Assembly: GCF_027158465.1 (NCBI RefSeq)
Contig: NZ_JAMKYL010000001.1
Location: 620,001 to 684,000, forward strand
Source: Oxalobacter paeniformigenes
Lineage (GTDB): Bacteria > Pseudomonadota > Gammaproteobacteria > Burkholderiales > Burkholderiaceae_D
DNA: 64,000 nt
Reading direction: 5' to 3'
Position 1 is the first letter of the stretch. Each line of letters starts with the position of its first letter. Made by a program: the position numbers and the translations under genes. The notes below the pieces were generated by a model, which saw nothing but the letters and a program-made list of their open reading frames with translations, did not search any database and was not told where the DNA came from. Below are positions 35,005-43,925 of the stretch, piece after piece.

Positions 35005-35047
35005 TGACACCATCGAACGTCAAACCCGACGCCATCGAACGTCAAAC
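35005..35047 (+). repeat. Two 20-base direct repeats in the mdcA leader
   Basis: GACACCATCGAACGTCAAAC (35005-35024) and GACGCCATCGAACGTCAAAC (35028-35047) differ at one base and are spaced 23 bases apart. The second is followed directly by the mdcA ribosome site AAAGGAGAC. They would lie in the 5' leader if transcription starts near 34997. Confidence 0.9.
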
Positions 35048-35062
35048 GAAAGGAGACATTCC

Positions 35063-36718
35063 ATGTTGCAACGAAGCATCCCGCCGGGGAAATGGGACAC
35101 CCGGCGGCAGGAAAAAAACCGGCGGATAGACCGTCTGGGAATCGCCGGCAAAGTATTGCCGCGCGACGATCTTCCCGCCATGCTGGAAAAACTCATCGCC
35201 CCGGGCGACCGTGTCGTACTGGAAGGCAACAACCAGAAACAGGCCGATTTTCTCGCCCGCATGCTTGCGCAGGCGAATCCGGAGAAACTGCACGACTTGC
35301 ACATGATCATGCCGAGCGTCAGTCTGCCGGAACATCTCGACCTGTTCGAAAAAGGGATCGCCCGCAAAATCGACTTTTCCTATTCCGGCGCGCAAAGCCT
35401 GCGCATGTCGCAGCTGCTGGAAGACGGCATGCTCGAAGTCGGCGCCATCCATACCTATATCGAACTGTATTCGCGCCTGTTCGTCGATCTGATACCCAAT
35501 GTCGCGCTGATCGCCGCCTACAAGGCCGACAAAAATGGCAACCTCTATACCGGCCCGAGTACCGAAGACACCCCGGCGATCGCCGAAGCCGCCGCCTTCA
35601 AGAACGGCATCGTCATCGCGCAGGTCAACGAACTTGTCGACAGCGAGGCCGACTTGCCGCGTGTGGATATTCCCGGTTCATGGGTCGATTTCGTCGTACC
35701 GGCGGACAAGCCGTTTTTCATCGAACCGCTGTTCACCCGTGACCCGCGCCTGATCAAACCGGTTCATATCCTCATGGCGATGATGGCCATCAAGGGTATC
35801 TATGCACGGCATCAGGTGCAATCGCTCAATCACGGTATCGGATTCAACACCGCCGCCATCGAACTGTTGTTGCCGACCTATGGTGAACAACTCGACCTGA
35901 AAGGGAAAATCTGCAAGAACTGGACACTGAACCCGCATCCGACGCTCATTCCCGCCATTGAATCGGGCTGGGTCGAAACCGTCCACTGCTTCGGCGGGGA
36001 ACTTGGCATGGAAGACTATATCGCCGCACGTCCGGACGTATTTTTCACCGGTTCCGACGGTTCCATGCGCTCGAACCGGGCGTTTTGCCAGATGGCAGGA
36101 CAGTACGCCGTCGATATGTTCATCGGCTCGACCTTGCAGCTTGACGGCGCTGCCAATTCCTCGACCGTCACGAAAGGGCGGGTATCGGGCTTCGGCGGCG
36201 CACCGAACATGGGGCACGATCCGCACGGACGCCGCCACGCCACACCGGCCTGGCTGGACATGATGGAAGACGACGACTTGCTCGGCAGGGGCAAAAAACT
36301 TGTCGTGCAGATGGTCGAAACCTACCAGTCCGGCGCCAGCCCGACATTCGTCGAAAGTCTGGATGCCGTATCGGTCGCCCGAGAATCCGGCATGCCGCTC
36401 GCACCGGTCATGATTTACGGCGACGACGTCACCCATGTACTGACGGAAGAAGGCATCGCTTATCTGTACCGCGCACAGTCGCTTGAAGAACGCAAGCAGA
36501 TGGTGGCCGCCGTTGCGGGCATCACCGAAATCGGCATGGCCGCCGACGCCAAGACCGTCCGGCGCTTGCGCAGCGAAAACAAGGTCGCCTTCCCCGAAGA
36601 TCTGGGGATCGCCAGAACCGACGCCAAACGCTCGCTGCTGGCCGCCGGCAGCATTGCAGAACTCGTCGAATGGTCGGGCGGCCTGTACAACCCGCCGGCA
36701 CGTTTCAGGAGCTGGTAA
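35063..36718 (+). CDS. mdcA: Malonate decarboxylase alpha subunit (acyl-carrier transferase)
   Basis: 551 residues, normal for MdcA. It begins WDTRRQEKNRRIDRLGIAGKVLPRDDLPAMLEKLIAPGDRVVLEGNNQKQADFL and has the CoA-transferase-like GSDGSMRSNRAFCQMAGQYAVDMFIGSTLQLDGAANSSTVTKGRVSGFGGAPNMG block. The subunit swaps acetate for malonate on the thiol of the carrier protein, giving malonyl-S-ACP. Strong ribosome site AAAGGAGAC. It is the first gene of mdcABCDEGH, controlled from the dyad upstream; its TAA overlaps the mdcB start by one base. Confidence 0.97.
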   Translation: MLQRSIPPGKWDTRRQEKNRRIDRLGIAGKVLPRDDLPAMLEKLIAPGDRVVLEGNNQKQADFLARMLAQANPEKLHDLHMIMPSVSLPEHLDLFEKGIARKIDFSYSGAQSLRMSQLLEDGMLEVGAIHTYIELYSRLFVDLIPNVALIAAYKADKNGNLYTGPSTEDTPAIAEAAAFKNGIVIAQVNELVDSEADLPRVDIPGSWVDFVVPADKPFFIEPLFTRDPRLIKPVHILMAMMAIKGIYARHQVQSLNHGIGFNTAAIELLLPTYGEQLDLKGKICKNWTLNPHPTLIPAIESGWVETVHCFGGELGMEDYIAARPDVFFTGSDGSMRSNRAFCQMAGQYAVDMFIGSTLQLDGAANSSTVTKGRVSGFGGAPNMGHDPHGRRHATPAWLDMMEDDDLLGRGKKLVVQMVETYQSGASPTFVESLDAVSVARESGMPLAPVMIYGDDVTHVLTEEGIAYLYRAQSLEERKQMVAAVAGITEIGMAADAKTVRRLRSENKVAFPEDLGIARTDAKRSLLAAGSIAELVEWSGGLYNPPARFRSW

Positions 36719-37572
36719 TGGCTTGCACGATCGGACAACGCACGCCGCAGGCCGAAGCCGCCGCCTACGCACTGGCGCGCCATGCCGTCACGGCACTGCT
36801 CGACGAAGCGCGGCTGACCCCGAAACCCGGGCTGGTCGATATGCGCGGCAGCGGCAACCATGACGATATGGACCTGTCCATGCTGGAGGCTTCCGCCGAA
36901 AGTCTGGAAACCGCCTTTTTCGACATGGCGCTTGCCGGCTGGGGACGTATGCCGGATGCGGCATTGCGCCGGCAGATCGGCGCCATCGGCCGGGAAGGGG
37001 AACGGGTCATGATGAAAACCACCGGCGGCGTCAACACCCACCGCGGCGCGATCTGGGCGCTGGGACTCATGGTCACGGCCTGCGCCATGCACGAAGGTCA
37101 GGCCTTCACGCATGACATCTGCGGGAAGGCCGCCTCGCTGGCGAAAATCGGCGACGAAGCCTGTCCGAAGCGTTTTTCCAAGGGCAAATACGTCACGGCA
37201 CGCTACAAGGTACCGGGCGCACTGGAAGAAGCGCAAGGCGGTTTTCCGCATGTCACCCGACTGGCCTTGCCGCAACTGGCGGCCAGCCGCCATCGCGGCA
37301 GCCTGGAACCGGAAGCGCGAATCGACGCCCTGCTGGCCGTCATGACCTCGCTGACCGACACCTGTGTCCTCTCGCGGGGCGGCATGCCGGCGCTTGCCGC
37401 CATGCAGAAAGGCGCGCGCGCCGTGCTCGACATGGGGGGTATCGGTACCGAAGCGGGCAAAAGGGCGTTCGCACGGCTCGAGGACGTCATGCGCGAAACC
37501 CGTGCCTCACCGGGCGGGGCGGCCGACTTGCTGGCGGCGACACTGTTTCTCGACCGTGCAGCCATCCAATAA
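36718..37572 (+). CDS. mdcB: Triphosphoribosyl-dephospho-CoA synthase
   Basis: 284 residues from ATG 36718, which shares one base with the mdcA stop. Family motifs are LLDEARLTPKPGLVDMRGSGNHDDM (the K-P-G-L-V-D signature shared with CitG) and VNTHRGAIWALGLMVTAC. It joins ATP and dephospho-CoA to make the 2'-(5''-triphosphoribosyl)-3'-dephospho-CoA precursor that is loaded onto MdcC by MdcG. It works in the cytosol and ends 14 bases before mdcC. Confidence 0.95.
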   Translation: MACTIGQRTPQAEAAAYALARHAVTALLDEARLTPKPGLVDMRGSGNHDDMDLSMLEASAESLETAFFDMALAGWGRMPDAALRRQIGAIGREGERVMMKTTGGVNTHRGAIWALGLMVTACAMHEGQAFTHDICGKAASLAKIGDEACPKRFSKGKYVTARYKVPGALEEAQGGFPHVTRLALPQLAASRHRGSLEPEARIDALLAVMTSLTDTCVLSRGGMPALAAMQKGARAVLDMGGIGTEAGKRAFARLEDVMRETRASPGGAADLLAATLFLDRAAIQ

Positions 37573-37586
37573 CAGGAGACAAGAAC

Positions 37587-37886
37587 ATGCAAAACATCAC
37601 ACTCAAATATCCCGGCCGCGCAGCGGCCGGAAAAAAAGCGCTCGCCGGTGTCGTCGGTTCGGGCGACATGGAAGCGCTGTTCGAACCGGATACCGCAGAC
37701 AGGCTCGACGTATCTATCATTACATCCACAGACGGCAGCGCCGCACGCTGGGAACGGCTGTTTGCCAGACTCTCGGATGCCGCCCCCTTGCCGGCAGGCC
37801 GTCTGGTCATCCACGATTTCGGCGCGACACCCGGTGTCGCCCGTTTGAGAATCGAACAGGTTTTCGAGGAGGCACGCCATGAATGA
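37587..37886 (+). CDS. mdcC: Malonate decarboxylase acyl carrier protein (delta subunit)
   Basis: 99 residues, the usual length. The prosthetic-group serine is expected at S25 in GVVGSGDMEALFEP. The remainder (LDVSIITSTDGSAARWERLF and LPAGRLVIHDFGATPGVARLRIEQVFEEA) matches the carrier subunit shared with citrate-lyase-type enzymes. It carries the acetyl or malonyl thioester between MdcA and MdcDE. A GGAG site precedes the ATG, and it overlaps mdcD by eight bases. Confidence 0.96.
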   Translation: MQNITLKYPGRAAAGKKALAGVVGSGDMEALFEPDTADRLDVSIITSTDGSAARWERLFARLSDAAPLPAGRLVIHDFGATPGVARLRIEQVFEEARHE

Positions 37887-38712
37887 CACCCGTTTTATCG
37901 AATTGTCTGCTCGTGAACGGGAAAAAGGATTGCTGGACGCCGGTACGTTCCGCGAACTGCTTGGCCCGTTCGACTACATCATGTCGCCCTGGCTCCCGCC
38001 GCAGGGCATCGTTCCCCAGGCCGACGACGGCATGGTCGTCGCCAAAGGCACGATAGACGGAAAACCCGCTGTCGTCATCGCCATCGAAGGCACCTTCCAG
38101 GGCGGCAGCATGGGCGAAGTCTCCGGCGCGAAAATGGCGGCGGCGCTCGAAATGGCGGCCGAAGACAATCGCAAGGGCATTCCGACACAGGCCATCCTCT
38201 GTCTGGAAACTGGCGGCGTCCGCCTTCAGGAAGCCAATCTGGGGCTGGCGGCCATCGCCGACATCCATGCCGCCATCGTCGATTTGCGCCGTTATGTCCC
38301 GGTCATCGGCATCATCGCAGGAACCGTCGGCTGTTTCGGCGGCATGTCCATCGCGGCAGCCCTGTGCAGCTATCTGATCGTCACCCGCGAAGCCCGGCTC
38401 GGTCTCAATGGCCCGCAAGTCATCGAACAGGAAGCCGGTATCGAGGAATACGACTCGCGCAACCGTCCCTTCATCTGGAGCCTGACCGGCGGAGAAGCGC
38501 GTTACCGTACCGGGTTCGTCGATGCACTCGTCGATGATTCGCTTGCCGCTGTCAGAAAAGCCGCTACCGACTGTATCGCCATGGGACGTCCGGCATCCCT
38601 CAGATGCGAACGCTATGACGACTATCTGGAAAAACTCAACGCTTTCGATACCCGCGAACAGGCCAGCGCGGAACGTGCGGCCGCATTGTTTGGAAAAGGA
38701 GAACGCTCATGA
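37879..38712 (+). CDS. mdcD: Malonyl-S-ACP decarboxylase beta subunit
   Basis: 277 residues with the carboxyltransferase (crotonase-like) fold: GPFDYIMSPWLPPQGIVPQADDGMVVAKGTIDGKPAVVIAIEGTFQGGSMGEVSGAKMAAALEMA and the oxyanion-hole loop GIIAGTVGCFGGMSIAAALC. With MdcE it decarboxylates malonyl-S-ACP to acetyl-S-ACP and CO2 without biotin. The gene overlaps mdcC and mdcE (four bases, ATGA), so subunit ratios are probably set by coupling. Confidence 0.96.
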   Translation: MNDTRFIELSAREREKGLLDAGTFRELLGPFDYIMSPWLPPQGIVPQADDGMVVAKGTIDGKPAVVIAIEGTFQGGSMGEVSGAKMAAALEMAAEDNRKGIPTQAILCLETGGVRLQEANLGLAAIADIHAAIVDLRRYVPVIGIIAGTVGCFGGMSIAAALCSYLIVTREARLGLNGPQVIEQEAGIEEYDSRNRPFIWSLTGGEARYRTGFVDALVDDSLAAVRKAATDCIAMGRPASLRCERYDDYLEKLNAFDTREQASAERAAALFGKGERS

Positions 38713-39542
38713 AAAACGGAAACGATACCCGTGAAAAGGGCAGGGGGGAAATCTGGTTCGATCTGCTGGCGGGCGATTTCGCGCAGCGTACGGGACAATG
38801 CCCGTCGGTCAAGGTCGCCGACGGTGAACTCGACGGCTATCCGGTACGGGCGATCGCCGTCATCCCCGACCCGGACAACCGTTATCCCCGCGCGGCCAAA
38901 GGCGAAGTCGGCCTGCTCGAGGGCTGGACGCTCGGCAAGATGGTTGCCGAAGCGGTACAGGCGGACAAGGACAATGCCGAAAAACGCGCCATCCTCGCCA
39001 TCATCGACGTTCCCAGCCAGGCATACGGCAGACGGGAAGAAGCCTTCGGCATCCATCTGGCGCTGGCAGCCGCGGCAGGCGCATACGCCACGGCACGCCT
39101 TGCGGGGCATCCGGTCATCGGACTGATCGTCGGCAAAGCCATGTCCGGCGCGTTTCTGGCGCATGGCTATCAGGCCAACCGCCTGATCGCCATCAACGAC
39201 CCCGGCGTCATGATCCACGCCATGGGCAAGGCATCCGCCGCGCGCATCACCCTGCGCAGCGTCGAGGCACTGGAAAAACTGGCGTCCACCATCCCGCCGA
39301 TGGCCTACGACATCACCAACTACCGCACGCTCGGCCTGTTGGAAGACCTGATCGACGTCGCCGATCCGGCCAGACCCGACGATGCGGAAGTCGCAACCAT
39401 CCGGACAGCCGTCATCCGTGCCATCGCCAGTGCACGCAAGGGAGATGTCTCGCTGACGAACCGGCTGGGTTCGCCCAACCGCGCCAGCACCTCGCAGGTA
39501 CGCGAAGCCATGCGCAGCCAGTGGCAGGACACGGCATCATGA
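38709..39542 (+). CDS. mdcE: Malonate decarboxylase gamma subunit
   Basis: 277 residues. The second carboxyltransferase half is recognisable from VIPDPDNRYPRAAKGEVGLLEGWTLGKMVAEAV, the IDVPSQAYGRREEAFGIHLALAAAAGAYATARLAGHPVIGLIVGKAMSGAFLAHGY stretch and DPGVMIHAMGKASAARIT. It pairs with MdcD to form the decarboxylase active site. It overlaps mdcD and mdcG by four bases on each side. Confidence 0.96.
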   Translation: MKNGNDTREKGRGEIWFDLLAGDFAQRTGQCPSVKVADGELDGYPVRAIAVIPDPDNRYPRAAKGEVGLLEGWTLGKMVAEAVQADKDNAEKRAILAIIDVPSQAYGRREEAFGIHLALAAAAGAYATARLAGHPVIGLIVGKAMSGAFLAHGYQANRLIAINDPGVMIHAMGKASAARITLRSVEALEKLASTIPPMAYDITNYRTLGLLEDLIDVADPARPDDAEVATIRTAVIRAIASARKGDVSLTNRLGSPNRASTSQVREAMRSQWQDTAS

Positions 39543-40216
39543 AATCCGCCGGCCAGCTGTTGCGGGAACACGGCGGGCGGCACGGCTGCCGGCCCCACGA
39601 TCTGATCCGGGTGAACGGTGCGGATGCCTTGCAATCCGCCGCACCGTTGCCGGACTGGGTCGGCGACGCATGGCATCCGGGACTGCCGCTGGTGGTACGG
39701 CGCGATTTTTCCGCGGATGGCCTGATACCGGCCGGCATACGCGGCAATACCCGTGCCGAAAGGGCCGCCGTCTGGGTCGCTCCGGATTCGGTCATCGAAA
39801 CCGTCACGCCCGAGGCGCTGGTCGATGATGCCGGAAAACTGGCGGCTTCGCCTTTTGCCGGTACACGGCCGGTACAGGCGCTTCTTCGGCTGGTGCGTCA
39901 GGCGATACCCTGGCGCTGGGGCGTCACCGGCAGCTGCGGTTATGCGCTGGCGACCGGCAAGGCCGTCATGCATGCCGACAGCGATCTGGATATTCTGGTT
40001 CGTTGCCCGGAACCGGCGAAACCGGCGGATTTCGCCGGACTGGCCGGCATCATGGCATCGTTGCCATGCCGCACAGACGTCCAGATCGAAACCCCGGCAG
40101 GTGCATTCGCACTGAAAGAATGGCTGCGCGAGTGCCGGAACAATCCGCGCGGGCGCGTCCTGCTCAAAACGGATTTCGGGCCGGTACTGACGGACGATCC
40201 ATGGCAACCGGAATAA
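39539..40216 (+). CDS. mdcG: Phosphoribosyl-dephospho-CoA transferase (holo-ACP synthase)
   Basis: 225 residues from ATG 39539, overlapping the mdcE stop as ATGA. The nucleotidyltransferase-like core is GVTGSCGYALATGKAVMHADSDLDILV, with GS at 131-132 and the acidic pair D149/D151. The N-terminal RPHDLIRVNG and WVGDAWHPGLPLVVRRD are family features. It transfers the prosthetic group made by MdcB to the serine of MdcC, with loss of pyrophosphate. The gap to mdcH is 19 bases. Confidence 0.94.
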   Translation: MKSAGQLLREHGGRHGCRPHDLIRVNGADALQSAAPLPDWVGDAWHPGLPLVVRRDFSADGLIPAGIRGNTRAERAAVWVAPDSVIETVTPEALVDDAGKLAASPFAGTRPVQALLRLVRQAIPWRWGVTGSCGYALATGKAVMHADSDLDILVRCPEPAKPADFAGLAGIMASLPCRTDVQIETPAGAFALKEWLRECRNNPRGRVLLKTDFGPVLTDDPWQPE

Positions 40217-40235
40217 ACGACGAGAAAGGCATCCC

Positions 40236-41168
40236 ATGAACAAAATCCTTTTCACCTTTCCGGGACAGGGCGCACAGATTCCCGGCATGCTGCACGAACT
40301 CGACAGACAGGGAGAACACGGACAGCTTCTCAGACAGGCAAGCGACATTCTCGGCGAGGACGTCATGACGCTGGATACGCCGCAAGCGCTCGAACGCACC
40401 CGCGCCGTCCAGTTGTGCATCCTGATCGCGGGCGTGGCCAGCGCGTCATGGCTCATTGCGCGAAAAGCCGTTCCCGACTTCGTCTCGGGACTGTCCATCG
40501 GCGCGTTTCCGGCGGCGGTCGTCTCCGGTGCGCTGGATTTCGCCGATGCCTTGCGGCTTGTGTCCCTGCGTGGCGAACTGATGGAAAAAGCCGCGCCCGC
40601 CGGATACGGATTGTGCGCCATCGGCGGCTTGCCGGAACGGACGGTGCAGACGCTCGTCGATGCCGTTTGCGCACCGGCATCTCCCGTCTATCTCGCCAAT
40701 ATCAACGCATCCGACCAGTTCGTCATCGCCGGTTCCGACGATGCCATGAAAAAAGTGCTGGACATGGCGCGGGAAAAGGGCGCGACGAAGACCGACCGGC
40801 TCGCGGTGGCCGTTCCGTCCCATTGCCCGCTGCTTGCAGACGCGGCGCGTTTCTTGCATGACGCTATCGGTCAGGTCACGTTCAGACGTCCGGCCATCGC
40901 CTACCTGAGCGGCAGCACCGGCAGGGTATTGTGGCAGCCGCAACGCATCGCGGACGATCTCGCCTTCAACATGGCGCGTCCGGTACGCTGGGCGGATGCC
41001 ATGCAGGCAGCCTGCGAACGGGGCGTGCGGCTGGCCATCGAAATGCCGCCGGGTTCGGTATTGACGGGACTGGCCAAACGGGTGCTTGCCGACGGCGAAG
41101 CCCTGTCATGCCAGCAACAGGGCATGGCAGGTGCACTGGCGCTGGCATTGCGCCGGAAGGCGAACTGA
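40236..41168 (+). CDS. mdcH: Malonate decarboxylase malonyltransferase (FabD-like)
   Basis: 310 residues, a malonyl-CoA:ACP transacylase fold: FTFPGQGAQIPGML at the N-terminus, the nucleophile elbow GLSIGAF with S87, and VAVPSHCPLL with the active-site His. MdcH malonylates the free thiol of the carrier and so primes the enzyme. It is the last gene of the operon and converges with mdcR after 17 bases. No dedicated transporter gene (mdcL/mdcM or mdcF) follows. Confidence 0.94.
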   Translation: MNKILFTFPGQGAQIPGMLHELDRQGEHGQLLRQASDILGEDVMTLDTPQALERTRAVQLCILIAGVASASWLIARKAVPDFVSGLSIGAFPAAVVSGALDFADALRLVSLRGELMEKAAPAGYGLCAIGGLPERTVQTLVDAVCAPASPVYLANINASDQFVIAGSDDAMKKVLDMAREKGATKTDRLAVAVPSHCPLLADAARFLHDAIGQVTFRRPAIAYLSGSTGRVLWQPQRIADDLAFNMARPVRWADAMQAACERGVRLAIEMPPGSVLTGLAKRVLADGEALSCQQQGMAGALALALRRKAN

Positions 41169-41185
41169 ACGGATCGGACCTGCCG

Positions 41186-42103
41186 TCAGTCTTGCGGCGG
41201 GTGCGCCAGCATCCGCGCCTCGGCGACCAGCGAGAGGATATCCGGATCGCGCTCGCGGTTTTTCGGAAACACGAGCGCGATCGTCTGGTGTTTGCGGTAA
41301 CGTTCCGCCAGTTCGATCAGACGCACCGAGTTTTCGAATACCTTGCCGATACGATGCGGCACCAGCGAACAGCCGACACCGGCCTGTACCATGTTCATCA
41401 GGGAAAAAATATCGTTGAGGCGTGTCACGACGACCGGCCTGAAACCGGCTTCGCGGAAAGCGTCGTCGAAACGCTGGGCGGTGGCGAATCCCTCGTTCAT
41501 CGTCACGAACTTTTCATGTCGCAAATCGGCCAGATCGGCGGGTTCTGTCACCTTGTCCGCCATCGACAGCGGCACTGCCAGATAAAAGGTATCCTCGAAC
41601 AGCGGCAGGGTTTCCAGCCCGGCCATCTCCACACGTTCGCCGGGCAGCGAAACCAGAATGGCATCGAGCAGGCCGTCGGCAAGCTGGAGCAGCAATTCGC
41701 GGCTGGAATTCATCGACAAGTCGATTTCCATTTCCGGCCGTCTGCGCTTCAGCCCCATGATCAGGCGCGGAACGGTACCCGTCGTCAGCGAATACAGGCA
41801 CCCCAGTTTCATGCGTCCGCTGCCGTAACCCGCGGCCTTGCGCGTCGCCTCGATCGCGCGGCGCAATACGATCAGCATTTCATCGGCATAATGCGCCAGC
41901 GTCTGCGCGGCGGGCAACGGCTTGAGATTGCGCCCGTCCTGCGCGAAAAGCGGGCATCTCAGGACTTCTTCCAGCGAATGCAGGGCACGATGCACGCTGA
42001 CTCCGCTGATACCCAGCGTTTCGGCGGTGCGTGCGATATTGCGTTTATCCATGAAAGCCAGAAAAATCTCCAGCTTGCGAATCGTCAGTTCGGAATCGAT
42101 CAT
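41186..42103 (-). CDS. mdcR: LysR-family regulator, probable malonate operon activator
   Basis: 305 residues from ATG 42103 (MIDSELTIRKLEIFLAFMDKRNIARTAETLGISGVSVHRALHSLEEVLRCPLF); the frame is open upstream. Residues 5-65 are the winged HTH and the remainder a LysR effector domain with the RMKLGCLYSLTTGTVPRLIMGLKRR and VTMNEGFATAQRFDDAF strands. LysR proteins normally sense a small pathway metabolite, here presumably malonate. It lies convergent with mdcH, not divergent from mdcA as many LysR genes are. The dyad at 34936-34962 is a candidate target. Confidence 0.88.
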   Translation of the reverse strand: MIDSELTIRKLEIFLAFMDKRNIARTAETLGISGVSVHRALHSLEEVLRCPLFAQDGRNLKPLPAAQTLAHYADEMLIVLRRAIEATRKAAGYGSGRMKLGCLYSLTTGTVPRLIMGLKRRRPEMEIDLSMNSSRELLLQLADGLLDAILVSLPGERVEMAGLETLPLFEDTFYLAVPLSMADKVTEPADLADLRHEKFVTMNEGFATAQRFDDAFREAGFRPVVVTRLNDIFSLMNMVQAGVGCSLVPHRIGKVFENSVRLIELAERYRKHQTIALVFPKNRERDPDILSLVAEARMLAHPPQD

Positions 42104-42256
42104 GTTTTTTGTTGAAAAGCCGACGGCGCACGTCGGAAACCGGACAACCATTTTCCCTGTACAGGGCGTGCTTGTCCATCCCCGGTACACGACCGGGGAC
42201 TGGCACAGCGACGCGCTGTCACACTACAATATACAAAAAACGAACAGGACAGGAAA

Positions 42257-42949
42257 ATGGCTATTCTGATTGTCGAAACAGGGATGCCCCCCGGCGATAT
42301 CCCCCAGCGGTGCGGATCGACCGCACAATGGTTTCTCGACGCCCTGAACGAAATCGGCAAGCGTGGGGACATCGTTCGTCCCTACCTCGGTGAGGCGCTG
42401 CCGGTTCCGACATCCGTATCAGGCGCCATCATCACCGGTTCATGGAGCATGGTGACGGACCACGAGGAATGGAGCGAGAAAACGGCGGAATGGATCCGGC
42501 AGGCGCTGGTATTCGACATCCCGCTGTTCGGCGTGTGTTACGGCCACCAGCTGATGGCCTACGCGCTGGGCGGTGAAGTCGGCGAAAACCCGGAAGGCGG
42601 CGAAAAAGGCACCTTCACCATCACGCTCACCGAAAAAGGGCGAAACAATCTTTTGCTTGATGGCTTTCCGCTCCAGTTTCCGGCCTATCTTTTCCATGAA
42701 CAAAGCGTGCTGACGCCGCCGTCCGGCTGCGATGTGCTGGGGTTCTCGGAAAAAGATCCGTACCAGATATTACGCTACGGCAACAGCGCTTTTTCCGTGC
42801 AGTTCCATCCGGAATTCACGGCCGACATTCTCAGGGCAGCCTGTGAAAACGGGAAAGTCATACCGCATGACGGTACCGTCGCCAACGAAACCGTCTGGCC
42901 GCGGCGACTGTTGCACAACTTCTGCCGTATCGTCGAAGACATCGGCTGA
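42257..42949 (+). CDS. Class I glutamine amidotransferase-like protein
   Basis: 230 residues with the triad of class I amidotransferases: the nucleophile elbow FGVCYGHQLMAYALGG and the QFHPEF His-Glu pair, plus the oxyanion-region GAIITGSWSMVTDH. There is no synthetase domain, so this is a stand-alone GMP-synthase-like amidotransferase that hydrolyses glutamine or a gamma-glutamyl compound. The ribosome site AGGACAGG precedes the ATG. It is divergent from mdcR with about 150 bases between them; no functional link is evident. Confidence 0.88.
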   Translation: MAILIVETGMPPGDIPQRCGSTAQWFLDALNEIGKRGDIVRPYLGEALPVPTSVSGAIITGSWSMVTDHEEWSEKTAEWIRQALVFDIPLFGVCYGHQLMAYALGGEVGENPEGGEKGTFTITLTEKGRNNLLLDGFPLQFPAYLFHEQSVLTPPSGCDVLGFSEKDPYQILRYGNSAFSVQFHPEFTADILRAACENGKVIPHDGTVANETVWPRRLLHNFCRIVEDIG

Positions 42950-42957
42950 AAAGGCAT

Positions 42958-43003
42958 GAAAAAACGCACGGCAGTGGCTGCGACCGGGCTGCGTGCCGTG
43001 CGT
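42958..43003 (-). terminator. Intrinsic terminator of the NlpE-like gene
   Basis: On the minus strand a ten-base stem ACGCACGGCA/TGCCGTGCGT with a longer GC-rich loop is followed by TTTTTT. It begins 20 bases after the stop at 43023. Confidence 0.85.
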
Positions 43004-43022
43004 AACGTCCTGAAAAAGACCG

Positions 43023-43757
43023 TCAGCGTGCCTTGACGTAATCCCCCGCGAGCGTCTTGCCGCCGGAACAGAAAAGCGCAAGATCCTCGCTGTCGCCCGC
43101 ATTCGAAGTGGAAACGTTCATCACATCCGGTACATCCGAGCGGATCACCAGCGTACTGTTCATGCCGGGATTGGCGCTTTGCAAGGGAATCTCGATCTGG
43201 TCGTTGATGATTTTGCCATGGGCGTTGAACGTACAGCCTTCCTCGATACCGTCGGCCGAAATATCGACCGTGACACCGTCCTGCGCCGTTCCCGCGATCG
43301 TCAGCACACCGGCATAACCGTTTGCCGCCGCATCGCCGGAGAGACGGTAGCGCCCCGCGAAATCGGATGCAACCCTGGGCCTGACCTTCGTGAGCGTATA
43401 GGCCCCGGCATCGGCAGCGATCTTGCCGGCGCTGTCCGTCATGACGATGGCATCAGGCGAGCTGACACGGTAATACTGTGTCTGAAGGGGCAGGGAAACC
43501 GTCACGATACCCTGATCCATCGTCCAGCCGCCCCCTTGCGACAGGGACGATACATCGCCTTGCGAAAAAAGCTGGGTTTCGATGGCGGAGCCGTCCTGGC
43601 GGAACGTAATCGCCGTTCGGATGGGGGAACAATCCTTGCAAGGGAGCGTACCGACATACATGCCTTGCGGCGGCGTTTGTTGCGGTTCGGACTGGTGGCA
43701 GGCGGACAGGGCGGCCGCCATGCACAGGCCTGTCAGAAAAAGCGGAAATCGTTTCAT
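43023..43757 (-). CDS. NlpE-like outer-membrane lipoprotein
   Basis: 244 residues. The lipoprotein signal ends in lipobox ALSAC with the lipidated Cys at residue 20. The N-terminal domain has the NlpE pattern GMYVGTLPCKDCSPIRTAITFRQDGS with the C40-x-x-C43 pair. The second domain (FAGRYRLSGDAAANGYAGVLTIAG, DGIEEGCTFNAHGKIIND) is longer than usual and beta-rich. In enteric bacteria NlpE senses surface contact and copper stress and signals to CpxA; no cpx genes are in the window, so that role is only analogy. Confidence 0.82.
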   Translation of the reverse strand: MKRFPLFLTGLCMAAALSACHQSEPQQTPPQGMYVGTLPCKDCSPIRTAITFRQDGSAIETQLFSQGDVSSLSQGGGWTMDQGIVTVSLPLQTQYYRVSSPDAIVMTDSAGKIAADAGAYTLTKVRPRVASDFAGRYRLSGDAAANGYAGVLTIAGTAQDGVTVDISADGIEEGCTFNAHGKIINDQIEIPLQSANPGMNSTLVIRSDVPDVMNVSTSNAGDSEDLALFCSGGKTLAGDYVKAR

Positions 43758-43925
43758 GCTGTCTCCGGAGTGAAAAGAAAAGAAATTGCCGGCATCGGAC
43801 CGGCCGGTACCGCAAGACTAGCGCGGCGGGACAGTACGGAACTGATCCATGTCAGAAAACGGGAAAATAACGCGGAAACTGGAAAAAACGGAAAGCCTGC
43901 CGTCGGAAAAAGCGTGAAACGGAAG

